Assembly (NCBI GenBank): GCA_964489245.1
Contig: CAZAXU010000064.1
Coordinates: 1 to 7,168 of the forward strand
Source: CAZAXU01 sp964489245
Lineage (GTDB): Bacteria; Bacteroidota; Bacteroidia; Flavobacteriales; Flavobacteriaceae
Length of the DNA stretch: 7,168 nucleotides
Direction: 5' to 3'
Positions 1-6,352 of the stretch are shown here, piece by piece. The position numbers and the translations under genes were made by a program. Every line of letters starts with the position of its first letter. Position 1 is the stretch's first letter. Below the pieces are notes generated by a model that was not told the origin of the DNA, did not search any database, and was given only the letters and a program-made list of their open reading frames with translations.

Positions 1-1371
1 GCTTAGCCCCATTCTTTTTATCTTATAACTAACCGTTCCGTTTGTTCCGGCGTAGTTTGCATTGATGTCGGATAGGTAGGCAAAATTATGTACGAGTTGC
101 ACGGCAGTGAGATTGAAAAACATCATATTTTTTGCAATGGGAATAATATCACTTTGACTCGGCCAAAAACTATGTCCGATTTCAGCAGTCATTGAAAAGA
201 TTTTGTTGTGCGTGCTGGTTTCAGCATACATCCAATCATCGGCATCTCCTGCAGCAGGGTATAAATCTGCAGACAATTGATTGGTATATCCGTTTTGTGA
301 AACCATTAAGCTTGAAATTGCCTCGAAAATATTATTATCCGGTGTTTGGATAGTAGCATAACTAAAGGGATAAAGCAACAAGCCGGCTGCCGTGTGGTTG
401 TTCAGTGCCATTATAAAATTGTGCTGTTCACAGAACCATTTCATGGCTTGATTTTCTTTTTCCGTGAAGGCAGCTGTTCCTGGCCAAGTTTGCCCACTGG
501 GATTGGTTGACACTCCTGACTCTCCCCAGTGGTATGAATAGTTTCTGTTGTTGTCTACACCGTAGGAACCATCTGAATTCAGGCGTTTATTTTTTCTCCA
601 CATACCGCCTCCGCTTGGATGGCTTGACACATTTTCTGCATAGCCGTCAGGATTGACAATCGGGATACAGAAAATCTCGGTGTTATCCACAAGTTGTTTG
701 ATTTCATTGTTGGTAGCGTAGTTTTCCAGTAGGTACCACATAAAGAAAATCAGTTGTTGCATGGATTCAGGCTCTCTGGCGTGATGAATGGCATTGAAAA
801 GAATCTGCGACTCAGATGTTTCAGATGTGTTCGGATTATCTGAAATTTTTACCCAATAAATATCTCGATTTTCATAGGTTTTGAAATTGCTGATAGGTGA
901 TTTTACGGTGATTAGGTTGGGATATAAGCTATGCATTTCATCCAACTCCGCCAGCATTTGGTCAAGGGTGAGAAATCCGCCCATACTTCCTAAATTGAAA
1001 TGAGTAGGCGTGTCGTAGCTTATGGTGGTGCCTCCGGAACAAGGTTTTCCGTTTCTTACGGATTGGGGAGCAAATTTCACATTCTCAAGATAATATTTGG
1101 TCATATCTTGAATCAAAATATCGACTTGGTAGCCCAGAGATTTTGCTTTTTCAATTTCCTCGGCAGAAAATACAGATTCAATAAAAGTGTTTTCTTTGAT
1201 GCTGCCTTCATCGGCGGCAATGCCATTTTTCATCAGTCGAACCAAATCTTTGTTATTGTCGTTGATATATATTTTGGCTTTTGAATAAATCGGTTCATTA
1301 TTTTGAGCTGTGGATATGACGGGAAATGAGAGTATAAATCCCAGAATAAACAGTGTAATAAGTTGTTTCAT
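1..1371 (-). CDS. Secreted M14 zinc carboxypeptidase, C-terminus cut by window edge
   Basis: Metallocarboxypeptidase of family M14 (carboxypeptidase A/T type), predicted to remove C-terminal residues from peptides outside the cytoplasm. 457 codons are visible with no stop. The start ATG is at 1371. Residues 1-22 form a Sec signal peptide: MKQ, a hydrophobic core, then STA before QNN as a signal peptidase I site. Residues 23 to about 130 look like a propeptide or N-terminal domain, and the catalytic domain begins near 134. Zinc ligands are H197 and E200 (HHARE) and H326 (NNHTAAG). Substrate-binding N275/R276 lie in DNNRN, NPDGY is at 240-244, Y371 matches the flexible active-site Tyr, GDADDW is at 375-380, and the catalytic Glu is E397 (TAEIG). 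The Arg127-equivalent position seems to be K262. The gene appears monocistronic, 155 bp from the operon behind it. Bacteroidota relatives often end in a type IX secretion sorting domain, but that part lies outside the window. The family call is very sure; the substrate is unknown. Confidence 0.95.
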   Translation of the reverse strand, partial: MKQLITLFILGFILSFPVISTAQNNEPIYSKAKIYINDNNKDLVRLMKNGIAADEGSIKENTFIESVFSAEEIEKAKSLGYQVDILIQDMTKYYLENVKFAPQSVRNGKPCSGGTTISYDTPTHFNLGSMGGFLTLDQMLAELDEMHSLYPNLITVKSPISNFKTYENRDIYWVKISDNPNTSETSESQILFNAIHHAREPESMQQLIFFMWYLLENYATNNEIKQLVDNTEIFCIPIVNPDGYAENVSSHPSGGGMWRKNKRLNSDGSYGVDNNRNYSYHWGESGVSTNPSGQTWPGTAAFTEKENQAMKWFCEQHNFIMALNNHTAAGLLLYPFSYATIQTPDNNIFEAISSLMVSQNGYTNQLSADLYPAAGDADDWMYAETSTHNKIFSMTAEIGHSFWPSQSDIIPIAKNMMFFNLTAVQLVHNFAYLSDINANYAGTNGTVSYKIKRMGLS

Positions 1372-1401
1372 ATTGTTTGAGTTTACTAAAAAAATACTTG
1401 G

Positions 1402-1433
1402 CTAAAGTAAGTTATATTAATGTTAAAACCGAA
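1402..1433 (-). promoter_or_regulatory. Candidate Bacteroidota-type promoter for the carboxypeptidase
   Basis: On the minus strand, TACTTTAG (1409-1402) fits five of the six fixed positions of the -7 consensus TAnnTTTG. A TTCG (1433-1430) lies 20 bp upstream, where a TTTG-like -33 element is expected. Transcription would begin near 1395 and give a leader of about 25 nt. This rests on consensus matching in AT-rich DNA, so it is weak evidence. The rest of the 1372-1526 spacer is A/T-rich with no convincing GC-rich hairpin or small gene. Confidence 0.25.
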
Positions 1434-1526
1434 TTAAAAAGTGCTAAAATTTAAGTTGTTAAAGTTTATCTTGATTGAATATTTCTTTTTTAATAAAGAG
1501 CTTTTTCTTTTAACAAAAAAATGATA

Positions 1527-2141
1527 TTACTTTATTTTTATTTTGAACATTTCTTGATTTTCTATGTATCCCGTAAAAACATCCTCCGGTTTCATTTTTC
1601 CAACTCCGGCAGGTGTTCCCGTGAAGATGATGTCTCCTTTTTTGAGCATAAAAAATTTTGAAATATAAGCAATCAACTCATCTGTTTTCCACAGCATTTG
1701 AGCTGTATTTCCTTGCTGAACCAATTCTCCGTTTTTGTATAGAGAGAAATTGATATTATCAATGTTCTCAAATTTGTTTTTGTCGATAAAAACCGTGCTG
1801 ATAACGGCAGAATTGTGAAAAGCCTTTGCCTTTTCCCAAGGCAAAGATTTTGCCTTGAGTTCAGCTTGTAAATCTCTGGCGGTGACATCGATTCCCAAAC
1901 CGATTTCATCATAGTAGCGGTGTGCAAATTTTGGCTCGATATATTTTCCTAGTTTTTTGATTTTGACGGCTATTTCCACTTCATAATGAAAATCTTCTGC
2001 AAAATCGGGCAAGAAGAGCGGATTTTTGGGGGGCACAAGAGCAGAATCGGGTTTGATAAACAACACGGGTTCTTGAGGTTTTTCATTGTTGAGTTCTTCA
2101 ATATGCTTGGCATAATTTCTTCCTACACAGATAACTTTCAT
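1527..2141 (-). CDS. Fumarylacetoacetate hydrolase (FAH) family protein
   Basis: Cytosolic metal-dependent enzyme of the FAH superfamily, the single-domain type of about 200-220 residues that includes acylpyruvate hydrolases and FAHD1-like oxaloacetate decarboxylases. Complete at 204 residues. It shows the family opening VGRNYAKH (6-13), the substrate-contact segment FIKPDSALV (28-36), metal-ligand acidic residues in HYEVE (E54, E56) and GIDVTARDLQ (D85), a Lys in the WEKAKAF region (102-108), and the closing FTGTPAGVG loop (173-181). It is the last gene of the six-gene run, 11 bp after the MazG-like gene, and no clear terminator follows. The start fits the conserved N-terminus; the leader is A/T-rich without a Shine-Dalgarno sequence. 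The substrate cannot be read from sequence: no aromatic catabolism genes are nearby, so a metabolite-repair role (oxaloacetate or acylpyruvate) is my inference. Confidence 0.92.
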   Translation of the reverse strand: MKVICVGRNYAKHIEELNNEKPQEPVLFIKPDSALVPPKNPLFLPDFAEDFHYEVEIAVKIKKLGKYIEPKFAHRYYDEIGLGIDVTARDLQAELKAKSLPWEKAKAFHNSAVISTVFIDKNKFENIDNINFSLYKNGELVQQGNTAQMLWKTDELIAYISKFFMLKKGDIIFTGTPAGVGKMKPEDVFTGYIENQEMFKIKIK

Positions 2142-2152
2142 GTCAAATTATT

Positions 2153-2488
2153 TTATTTGTTTTTTGTTATTTTTTTATTGCTCCAATGGCGGTGGTGGTC
2201 TCTTTTTGTTTTTTTTTCCATACGGGTCTGCCAAGCTTCTTCCAAATCGATTCCGGTTTGGTTGGCAATAGCAATCAGCACAAAAAGAACATCGGCGAGT
2301 TCTTCGTCCAGAGATAGCCCTTTGTCGCTTTCTTTTTCAGATTGCTCTCCGTAGCGGCGCGCCATGATTCTGGCCACTTCGCCTACTTCTTCCGTGAGAA
2401 TAGCCATATTGGTCAGTTCATTGAAATATCGAACACCGTGTTTTTGAATCCACTGATCTACCATTTGTTGGGCTTCTTTAAGTGTCAT
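2153..2488 (-). CDS. MazG-like nucleotide pyrophosphohydrolase
   Basis: Small all-alpha NTP pyrophosphohydrolase of the MazG superfamily, expected to hydrolyse (d)NTPs, probably aberrant ones, to NMP and pyrophosphate in the cytosol. The 111 residues form one MazG domain. The Mg-binding signature is complete: EEVGE (33-37, the EExxE half) and EELAD (62-66, the ExxD half). This is the short single-domain type, not the tandem E. coli MazG of about 263 residues. The tail from about residue 90 is strongly basic (KKTKRDHHRHW and further lysines) and lies beyond the catalytic helices. The ATG overlaps the thpR stop as ATGA (2488-2485), so translation is probably coupled. In flavobacterial genomes a gene like this commonly sits beside dtd and rsgA (from memory), which supports a housekeeping rather than toxin-antitoxin role. 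The preferred nucleotide is unknown. Confidence 0.93.
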   Translation of the reverse strand: MTLKEAQQMVDQWIQKHGVRYFNELTNMAILTEEVGEVARIMARRYGEQSEKESDKGLSLDEELADVLFVLIAIANQTGIDLEEAWQTRMEKKTKRDHHRHWSNKKITKNK

Positions 2489-3057
2489 AAGTCTAAGTTT
2501 AAAGGTTTGTATATTGCGCCTTCCGGCTGTAGAATACTTTCAATAATTTCTATTTTAATTTGTTTGATATTGCCAATTTTCAGTTTTTGACGATTCAAAA
2601 TTTTATCAAAGAAACCTTTGTCTGCCTTTTTGATACGCGCCAGCGTGATGTGCGGAACAAATTTATCTGTTTTTTGCGCAATAAACCCATTTTGAAATAA
2701 AATTTTTTGTAGCTGCCGATATATCCGATACAATTCTCCGGTCGGTTCGTCTATTTTTAAATATAGAATTTTAGGTTTGTTTTTTCCGGAAAAATAATCC
2801 ACTCCGTCAATTTTAATAGGAATTTTGATGGGATATTTGAAATGAGCATTCAAAATCTTGCTCAATTCGGCAATTTTATCAATCGGCATTGCGCCAAAAA
2901 AGTGAAAAGTGATATGAAAATTTTCTGTTGAGCGGGTCCATTTGGCATTGATGTTTTCAGAAAAGTCTTTTTTAAGCATTTCAAAAACAGGTTTGAGCGT
3001 TTCGGATTGTATGAAAGCGCCGATAAAAATTCGTCGTGTTTTTTCAGTATGATTCAT
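2485..3057 (-). CDS. thpR: RNA 2',3'-cyclic phosphodiesterase (2'-5' RNA ligase family, 2H)
   Basis: Member of the 2H phosphoesterase superfamily (ThpR/LigT). It opens 2',3'-cyclic phosphate RNA ends to 2'-phosphates, and some family members join tRNA halves by 2'-5' linkage in vitro. 190 residues, close to the usual 175-190. Both catalytic HxTx motifs are intact: HITF at 48-51 (FHITFHFFG) and HITL at 136-139 (FVPHITLAR). The opening RRIFIGAFI (8-16) is the usual first strand of the fold. The ATG lies 6 bp after the dtd stop, and the TGA overlaps the next start as ATGA, so it sits firmly inside the operon. As I recall, dtd is often followed directly by the MazG gene in related genomes, which would make thpR an insertion here. 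Its physiological substrate is not established even in well-studied bacteria; a role in RNA repair or tRNA-fragment processing is inference. Confidence 0.93.
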   Translation of the reverse strand: MNHTEKTRRIFIGAFIQSETLKPVFEMLKKDFSENINAKWTRSTENFHITFHFFGAMPIDKIAELSKILNAHFKYPIKIPIKIDGVDYFSGKNKPKILYLKIDEPTGELYRIYRQLQKILFQNGFIAQKTDKFVPHITLARIKKADKGFFDKILNRQKLKIGNIKQIKIEIIESILQPEGAIYKPLNLDL

Positions 3058-3063
3058 CGATAA

Positions 3064-3516
3064 TCATTCCTTGTTTTTGGTGTCGATTAGAATGGTCACC
3101 GGTCCTTGATTGTTCAGGCTGAGATTCATCATAGCGCCAAATTTTCCACAAGCAACTTTGTTGGGGATTTGTGCTTTGAAAGTGTTGATAAAACTCTCAT
3201 ATAGCGGAATGGCAATATCAGGTTTGGCAGCGTGAATATAGGAAGGACGGTGTCCTTTTTTTGTTTTGGCGTGTAGGGTGAATTGACTGATAATCAAAAC
3301 TTCTCCCTGTATGTCAAGCAAAGACTTGTTCATCACGGCATTCTCGTCATTGAAAATTCTCAGGTTTTTGATTTTGTGCACCAGCCAATTGATATCTTCT
3401 TGATTGTCTGTATTTTCAATGCCCAATAAGATAACGAGTCCTTTGTCAATCTGCCCGATGATTTTTTGGTCAACCGATACATCGGCTTTTGAAACTTTTT
3501 GAATTACAACACGCAT
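3064..3516 (-). CDS. dtd: D-aminoacyl-tRNA deacylase (DTD)
   Basis: Homodimeric cytosolic proofreading enzyme that hydrolyses D-amino acids (and Gly mischarged on tRNA-Ala) from tRNA, protecting translation. 150 residues, the normal length. It starts with the typical MRVVIQKVSKADVSV and carries both DTD signatures: SQFTL (77-81), with T80 in the active site, and NQGPVT (136-141), holding the Gly-cisPro pair that reaches into the partner subunit and gives chiral selectivity. The GHRPSY segment (88-93) is also typical. It lies 3 bp after rsgA and 6 bp before thpR, so all three are almost certainly on one transcript. No truncation or odd residue is seen. Identification is secure. Confidence 0.97.
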   Translation of the reverse strand: MRVVIQKVSKADVSVDQKIIGQIDKGLVILLGIENTDNQEDINWLVHKIKNLRIFNDENAVMNKSLLDIQGEVLIISQFTLHAKTKKGHRPSYIHAAKPDIAIPLYESFINTFKAQIPNKVACGKFGAMMNLSLNNQGPVTILIDTKNKE

Positions 3517-3519
3517 AAT

Positions 3520-4470
3520 CTATATTTTTTTGGTTCGATACACATCATTTCCTTCTTCTGTTTCTTGGATGAGTTGCAGATATGATTTATACCTGTTCAA
3601 AGATATTTCATCGTTTTCAACGGCTTTTTTAATCCGGCAATCGGGTTCGTTGATGTGTTTGCAATTGTTGAATTTGCACTCGTGCTTCAGCTTGAAAATC
3701 TCCGGAAAATAATCACCTATTTCTTCGGTTTTCATATCCACAATTCCAAAGCCTCTAATCCCTGGGGTGTCAATGATTTGCCCGCCAAAATCAAGTGGAA
3801 ACATTTCAGCAAAAGTGGTGATATGTTTTCCTTGTGTATGTGTTGCCGAAATTTTTCCGGTTTTTAGGTTCAGATTGTTGTCAACAGCGTTGATTAAAGA
3901 AGATTTTCCGGCACCCGAGTGTCCGGTGAACATTGATGTTTTGTCTTGCATCAAAGTTTTTAGCCTATCGACGTTATATTTGGTTTTTGCAGAAATTTCC
4001 ACCACAGGATAGCCGATACGTTCATAAATTTGTTTGATGTTTTCTTTTCTTTTAAGAAGGATGTTGTTGTCTTTAATCAAATCAATTTTATTCATCAGAA
4101 TGACAACAGAAATGTCATAGGCTTTTGCCGTAACCAAAATTCTATCTATAAAAACGCTTGTGGTTTCAGGATTGATAACAGATGCCACTAAAAAGACCTG
4201 ATCAATATTTGATGCAAGAATATGATATTGTTTAGACAGATTAATGGAGCGCCTCAACAAATAGTTTTTCCTGGAATGAATTTTGGTAATCACTCCGGTT
4301 TTTTTGTTGGGTTCCAATTTGAAATCCACAAGATCACCAACCGCCACGGGATTGGTTGTTTTGATGCCTTTGATACGAAATTTTCCGCGAATACGACAAG
4401 TATATGTTTGCGTGTTTTCCGCCTTGACTTCATACCAACTTCCCGTAGATTTTATTACTGTTCCTGTCAT
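3520..4470 (-). CDS. rsgA: Ribosome small subunit-dependent GTPase RsgA
   Basis: Late-acting 30S subunit assembly GTPase (YjeQ/RsgA) that binds the decoding region and is stimulated by the small subunit. 316 residues, normal for the family. Residues 1 to about 70 are the OB-fold RNA-binding domain. The GTPase domain is circularly permuted, as expected, with G4 first (NKID, 127-130), then the G5 region around EISA (158-161), then the P-loop GHSGAGKSS (183-191), a switch I segment around THT (210-212), and G3 DTPGIRGFG (234-242). The C-terminal zinc finger is complete with the spacing C265-x4-C270-x-H272-x5-C278, followed by a helical tail. The gene starts 15 bp after the DAHP synthase-chorismate mutase stop and ends 3 bp before dtd. 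The start gives a natural OB-fold opening (GTVIKSTGSWYEV). Confidence 0.98.
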   Translation of the reverse strand: MTGTVIKSTGSWYEVKAENTQTYTCRIRGKFRIKGIKTTNPVAVGDLVDFKLEPNKKTGVITKIHSRKNYLLRRSINLSKQYHILASNIDQVFLVASVINPETTSVFIDRILVTAKAYDISVVILMNKIDLIKDNNILLKRKENIKQIYERIGYPVVEISAKTKYNVDRLKTLMQDKTSMFTGHSGAGKSSLINAVDNNLNLKTGKISATHTQGKHITTFAEMFPLDFGGQIIDTPGIRGFGIVDMKTEEIGDYFPEIFKLKHECKFNNCKHINEPDCRIKKAVENDEISLNRYKSYLQLIQETEEGNDVYRTKKI

Positions 4471-4485
4471 TTGGTTCGCTCGGAA

Positions 4486-5589
4486 TTAAGCGTCTTTTTT
4501 GGTTTTTAATGCTTTGAAAATCTGATGTTGTACTTTCAGGCTTTCTTGATGTAAGAATCTAAAAATTTGCTCTGCAAGTTTCAGATTTACGTTGTTTTCT
4601 TTGGCATTTATTCTGGCTTTAGACAGAATATCCAACCATCTTTCTTTTTGATAGATTGCAATGTTTTCTTTGAATTTTATTTCGGCAATATCTTCTGTTT
4701 TTTCAATTCTGTCTTTCAGAAATTGAATGAGTTGCACATCGATTTCATCGATATCTTTTCTGAGAACATTCAAACTTTTCAAAATCAAGGGATCAAAAGT
4801 TTTGTCGTTTGGAACATTCAAATTTTTTAAAAATATTTTTAGAGCATTCGGAGTGACTTGTTGTCGTGCATCGCTCCAAGCATTTTCAGGACGGATATGC
4901 GTTTCAATCATCAGTCCGTCAAACCTAAGCTCAATGGCAGTTTGTGCAATATCAAAAACATTTTCCGATTTTCCGGATATATGAGAGGCATCGTTTAATA
5001 GGGGCAAGTTCGGATATTGTGTTTTCAGGTCGATAGGAATTTGCCAAAGCGGTTCATTTCGATAGGGCATTTTTTTGTAGCTGGAAAATCCGCGATGAAT
5101 GGCGCCTAGTTTTGTTATGCCCGCTTTTTCTATGCGTTCCAACGCACCAATCCAAAGTGCCAAGTCCGGATTGATAGGATTTTTAACCAACACGATTTTA
5201 TCTGTTCCTTTCAGTGCTTCTGCAATTTCTTGTACGGCAAACGGGTTTACGGAAGTTCTGGCGCCAATCCAAAAAATATCGATATCATGTTCAAGAGCCA
5301 GTTCGATATGATGTGGTTGTGCCACTTCTATGGTGGCGAGCAATCCGGTTTCTTCCTTGGCTTTTTTCACCCAAGACAAACCAATGGCACCTACTCCTTC
5401 AAAATTTCCGGGGCGTGTGCGAGGTTTCCAAATGCCGGCTCTCAATATTTGTGCGCCTGCATTTTTTACGCCCTGAGCGGTTTGTAATACTTGTTCCTCG
5501 GTTTCGGCACTGCAGGGTCCTGCAATGATCAAAGGTTGGTTGCCCGAAATTTTTTTAAGCCAGTCGTTATATTTATATGCTACGGTCAT
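4486..5589 (-). CDS. Bifunctional DAHP synthase / chorismate mutase (type II)
   Basis: Fusion of 3-deoxy-7-phosphoheptulonate synthase (PEP + erythrose 4-phosphate to DAHP, first shikimate-pathway step) with an AroQ-type chorismate mutase (chorismate to prephenate). 367 residues. Domain 1 (about 15-260) is a class I-beta TIM barrel with AGPCSAE (23-29, metal ligand C26), RAGIWKPRTRPGNFEG (50-65), GARTS (109-113), KNP (136-138), HRG (165-167), NDASH (199-203, H203), ETH (229-231, E229) and D240. Domain 2 (about 265-360) is the all-helical mutase, beginning at the LRKDIDEID helix (276-284), with KERW at 315-318. In characterised Bacteroidota enzymes such as that of Prevotella nigrescens, the mutase domain also mediates feedback inhibition by prephenate; the same here is inference. 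It is first in the six-gene run. No in-frame ATG closer to the barrel would keep the N-terminus, so 5589 is preferred. Confidence 0.97.
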   Translation of the reverse strand: MTVAYKYNDWLKKISGNQPLIIAGPCSAETEEQVLQTAQGVKNAGAQILRAGIWKPRTRPGNFEGVGAIGLSWVKKAKEETGLLATIEVAQPHHIELALEHDIDIFWIGARTSVNPFAVQEIAEALKGTDKIVLVKNPINPDLALWIGALERIEKAGITKLGAIHRGFSSYKKMPYRNEPLWQIPIDLKTQYPNLPLLNDASHISGKSENVFDIAQTAIELRFDGLMIETHIRPENAWSDARQQVTPNALKIFLKNLNVPNDKTFDPLILKSLNVLRKDIDEIDVQLIQFLKDRIEKTEDIAEIKFKENIAIYQKERWLDILSKARINAKENNVNLKLAEQIFRFLHQESLKVQHQIFKALKTKKDA

Positions 5590-5594
5590 TATGG

Positions 5595-5625
5595 CAAATT
5601 TACGCTAATTTTTTATTGTAAAAAA
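5595..5625 (-). promoter_or_regulatory. Candidate promoter of the six-gene operon, almost at the start codon
   Basis: On the minus strand, TAAATTTG (5602-5595) is an exact match to the Bacteroidota -7 consensus TAnnTTTG. The -33 position, 19 bp upstream (5625-5622), reads TTTT instead of TTTG, so that half is weak. A start site a few bases after the -7 box would fall at about 5591-5588, on or next to the ATG at 5589, which would make the message leaderless or nearly so. The match may be chance in AT-rich DNA, and the true promoter could lie further upstream, between 5625 and 5733. Confidence 0.35.
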
Positions 5626-5733
5626 CGAGATATCACTGTTCGTGACGATTTTTTTTAATCTTTTTTGTTTGTGTTCTGCCATTTGTCGGACAGATTTTTA
5701 TATAAAAATATCATTGGAGTGTGTGGAGAATAA

Positions 5734-5771
5734 ACACAATCGCCTGTTCAGAAATGAACAGGCGATTGTGT
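5734..5771 (-). terminator. Strong hairpin, likely intrinsic terminator of the hsp20 gene
   Basis: A perfect inverted repeat with 17-bp arms (5734-5750 and 5755-5771) around a 4-base loop (5751-5754). Its core is CGCCTGTTCA / TGAACAGGCG. It begins 22 bp after the hsp20 stop codon. Read on the minus strand, the stem runs straight into TTTATT, a modest U-tract; on the plus strand it is followed by ATGACGG, so termination is expected only for minus-strand transcripts. It separates the hsp20 gene from the aromatic/housekeeping operon. The stem is unusually long and exact for a simple terminator, but no second copy is present in the window. Confidence 0.75.
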
Positions 5772-5793
5772 ATGACGGAAATAAGTTCCGAGA

Positions 5794-6225
5794 TTATGAA
5801 ATCAGTACTTTTTTGATTTTCTTTTGTTCTTCTTCCTTTTTCGGGATGATGATTTCCAACACGCCGTTTTTATAAGCAGCTTTGATATTCTCGGTGTCAA
5901 AAATATCCTCGGGCAAGGTGAAAGATCTTTGGAATTTTTCAAAACCGAATTCTTTCTTTACAAAATTGGCTCCTTCTTCGATTTTTTCTTCTTCTTTGTG
6001 TGCTGAAACAGTCAAAGTATTGTGATCTACACTGATATCAAAATCTTTTTTGCTCAGTCCGGGTGCGGCAAGATCGATTTGTGCTTGTTTTTCGCTGTCT
6101 TTGATATTGACAGAGGGCACCACATCTTTGCCCACATTATCAAACTTGGGCAATTGACTTCCCAAGAAATCTTCAAAGAATGATAATACGGGATCTTTTA
6201 AAGGTCTTCTAACTATTTTTGTCAT
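5794..6225 (-). CDS. Hsp20/alpha-crystallin family small heat-shock protein
   Basis: ATP-independent holdase chaperone that oligomerises and binds unfolding proteins in the cytosol. 143 residues, typical of bacterial Hsp20. The short N-terminal arm (1-35) has the DPVLSFFEDFLG amphipathic segment. The alpha-crystallin domain (about 36-130) shows the conserved strand KEFGFEKFQRSFTLP (91-105) and the closing AAYKNGVLEIIIPKK (116-130). The tail is charged and ends in V140-L-I142, a match to the (I/V)x(I/V) motif that bridges oligomer subunits. It stands alone: a 127-bp spacer precedes it and a strong hairpin follows. I see no CIRCE inverted repeat (HrcA site) upstream. A TATATTCG at about 6264-6257 is one base off the -7 consensus but lacks a well-spaced -33 box, so control by a heat-shock sigma factor or another regulator cannot be judged. 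Confidence 0.96.
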   Translation of the reverse strand: MTKIVRRPLKDPVLSFFEDFLGSQLPKFDNVGKDVVPSVNIKDSEKQAQIDLAAPGLSKKDFDISVDHNTLTVSAHKEEEKIEEGANFVKKEFGFEKFQRSFTLPEDIFDTENIKAAYKNGVLEIIIPKKEEEQKKIKKVLIS

Positions 6226-6352
6226 GATATTTCAATTTTTAGGTTAAACTCAACTCGAATATATCAAATTGAATACCAACAAGATAAAACTGACTTTTTT
6301 GCAGAAAACATATAAAATAGACAGCCAAAATTGCAGTTTGTCTGAACTTTTT

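Noticed and set aside
1000..1284. Plus-strand open frame of 94 codons
   Set aside because: It lies wholly antisense to the M14 carboxypeptidase, whose motifs are clear; its translation is low-complexity and Phe-rich, like reverse-strand shadows.
1372..1526. Possible small RNA or terminator in the A/T-rich spacer after the FAH-family gene
   Set aside because: Only A/T runs and short imperfect symmetries (such as AAAGAGCTTT) are seen; no GC-containing stem with a T-tract and no conserved RNA feature.
1673..1927. Minus-strand 84-codon frame inside the FAH-family gene
   Set aside because: It is in another frame of the same strand, fully inside a well-supported gene, with no recognisable motif.
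1986..2590. Plus-strand frames of 122 and 82 codons
   Set aside because: They are antisense to the FAH, MazG-like and thpR genes, all with intact catalytic motifs, and resemble no known family.
3530..5528. Many plus-strand frames of 60 to 104 codons
   Set aside because: All are antisense to rsgA or DAHP synthase-chorismate mutase and show no domain features; they reflect open reverse frames in AT-rich coding DNA.
6319..6343. Weak hairpin (AGACA / TGTCT arms) downstream of the YhhN-family gene, followed by ATTTTAT on the minus strand
   Set aside because: The stem has only five continuous pairs plus a bulged GC pair; too weak to call a terminator with confidence.
6226..6352. Search for a CIRCE element (TTAGCACTC-N9-GAGTGCTAA) controlling hsp20
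   Set aside because: No such inverted repeat is present in the spacer.
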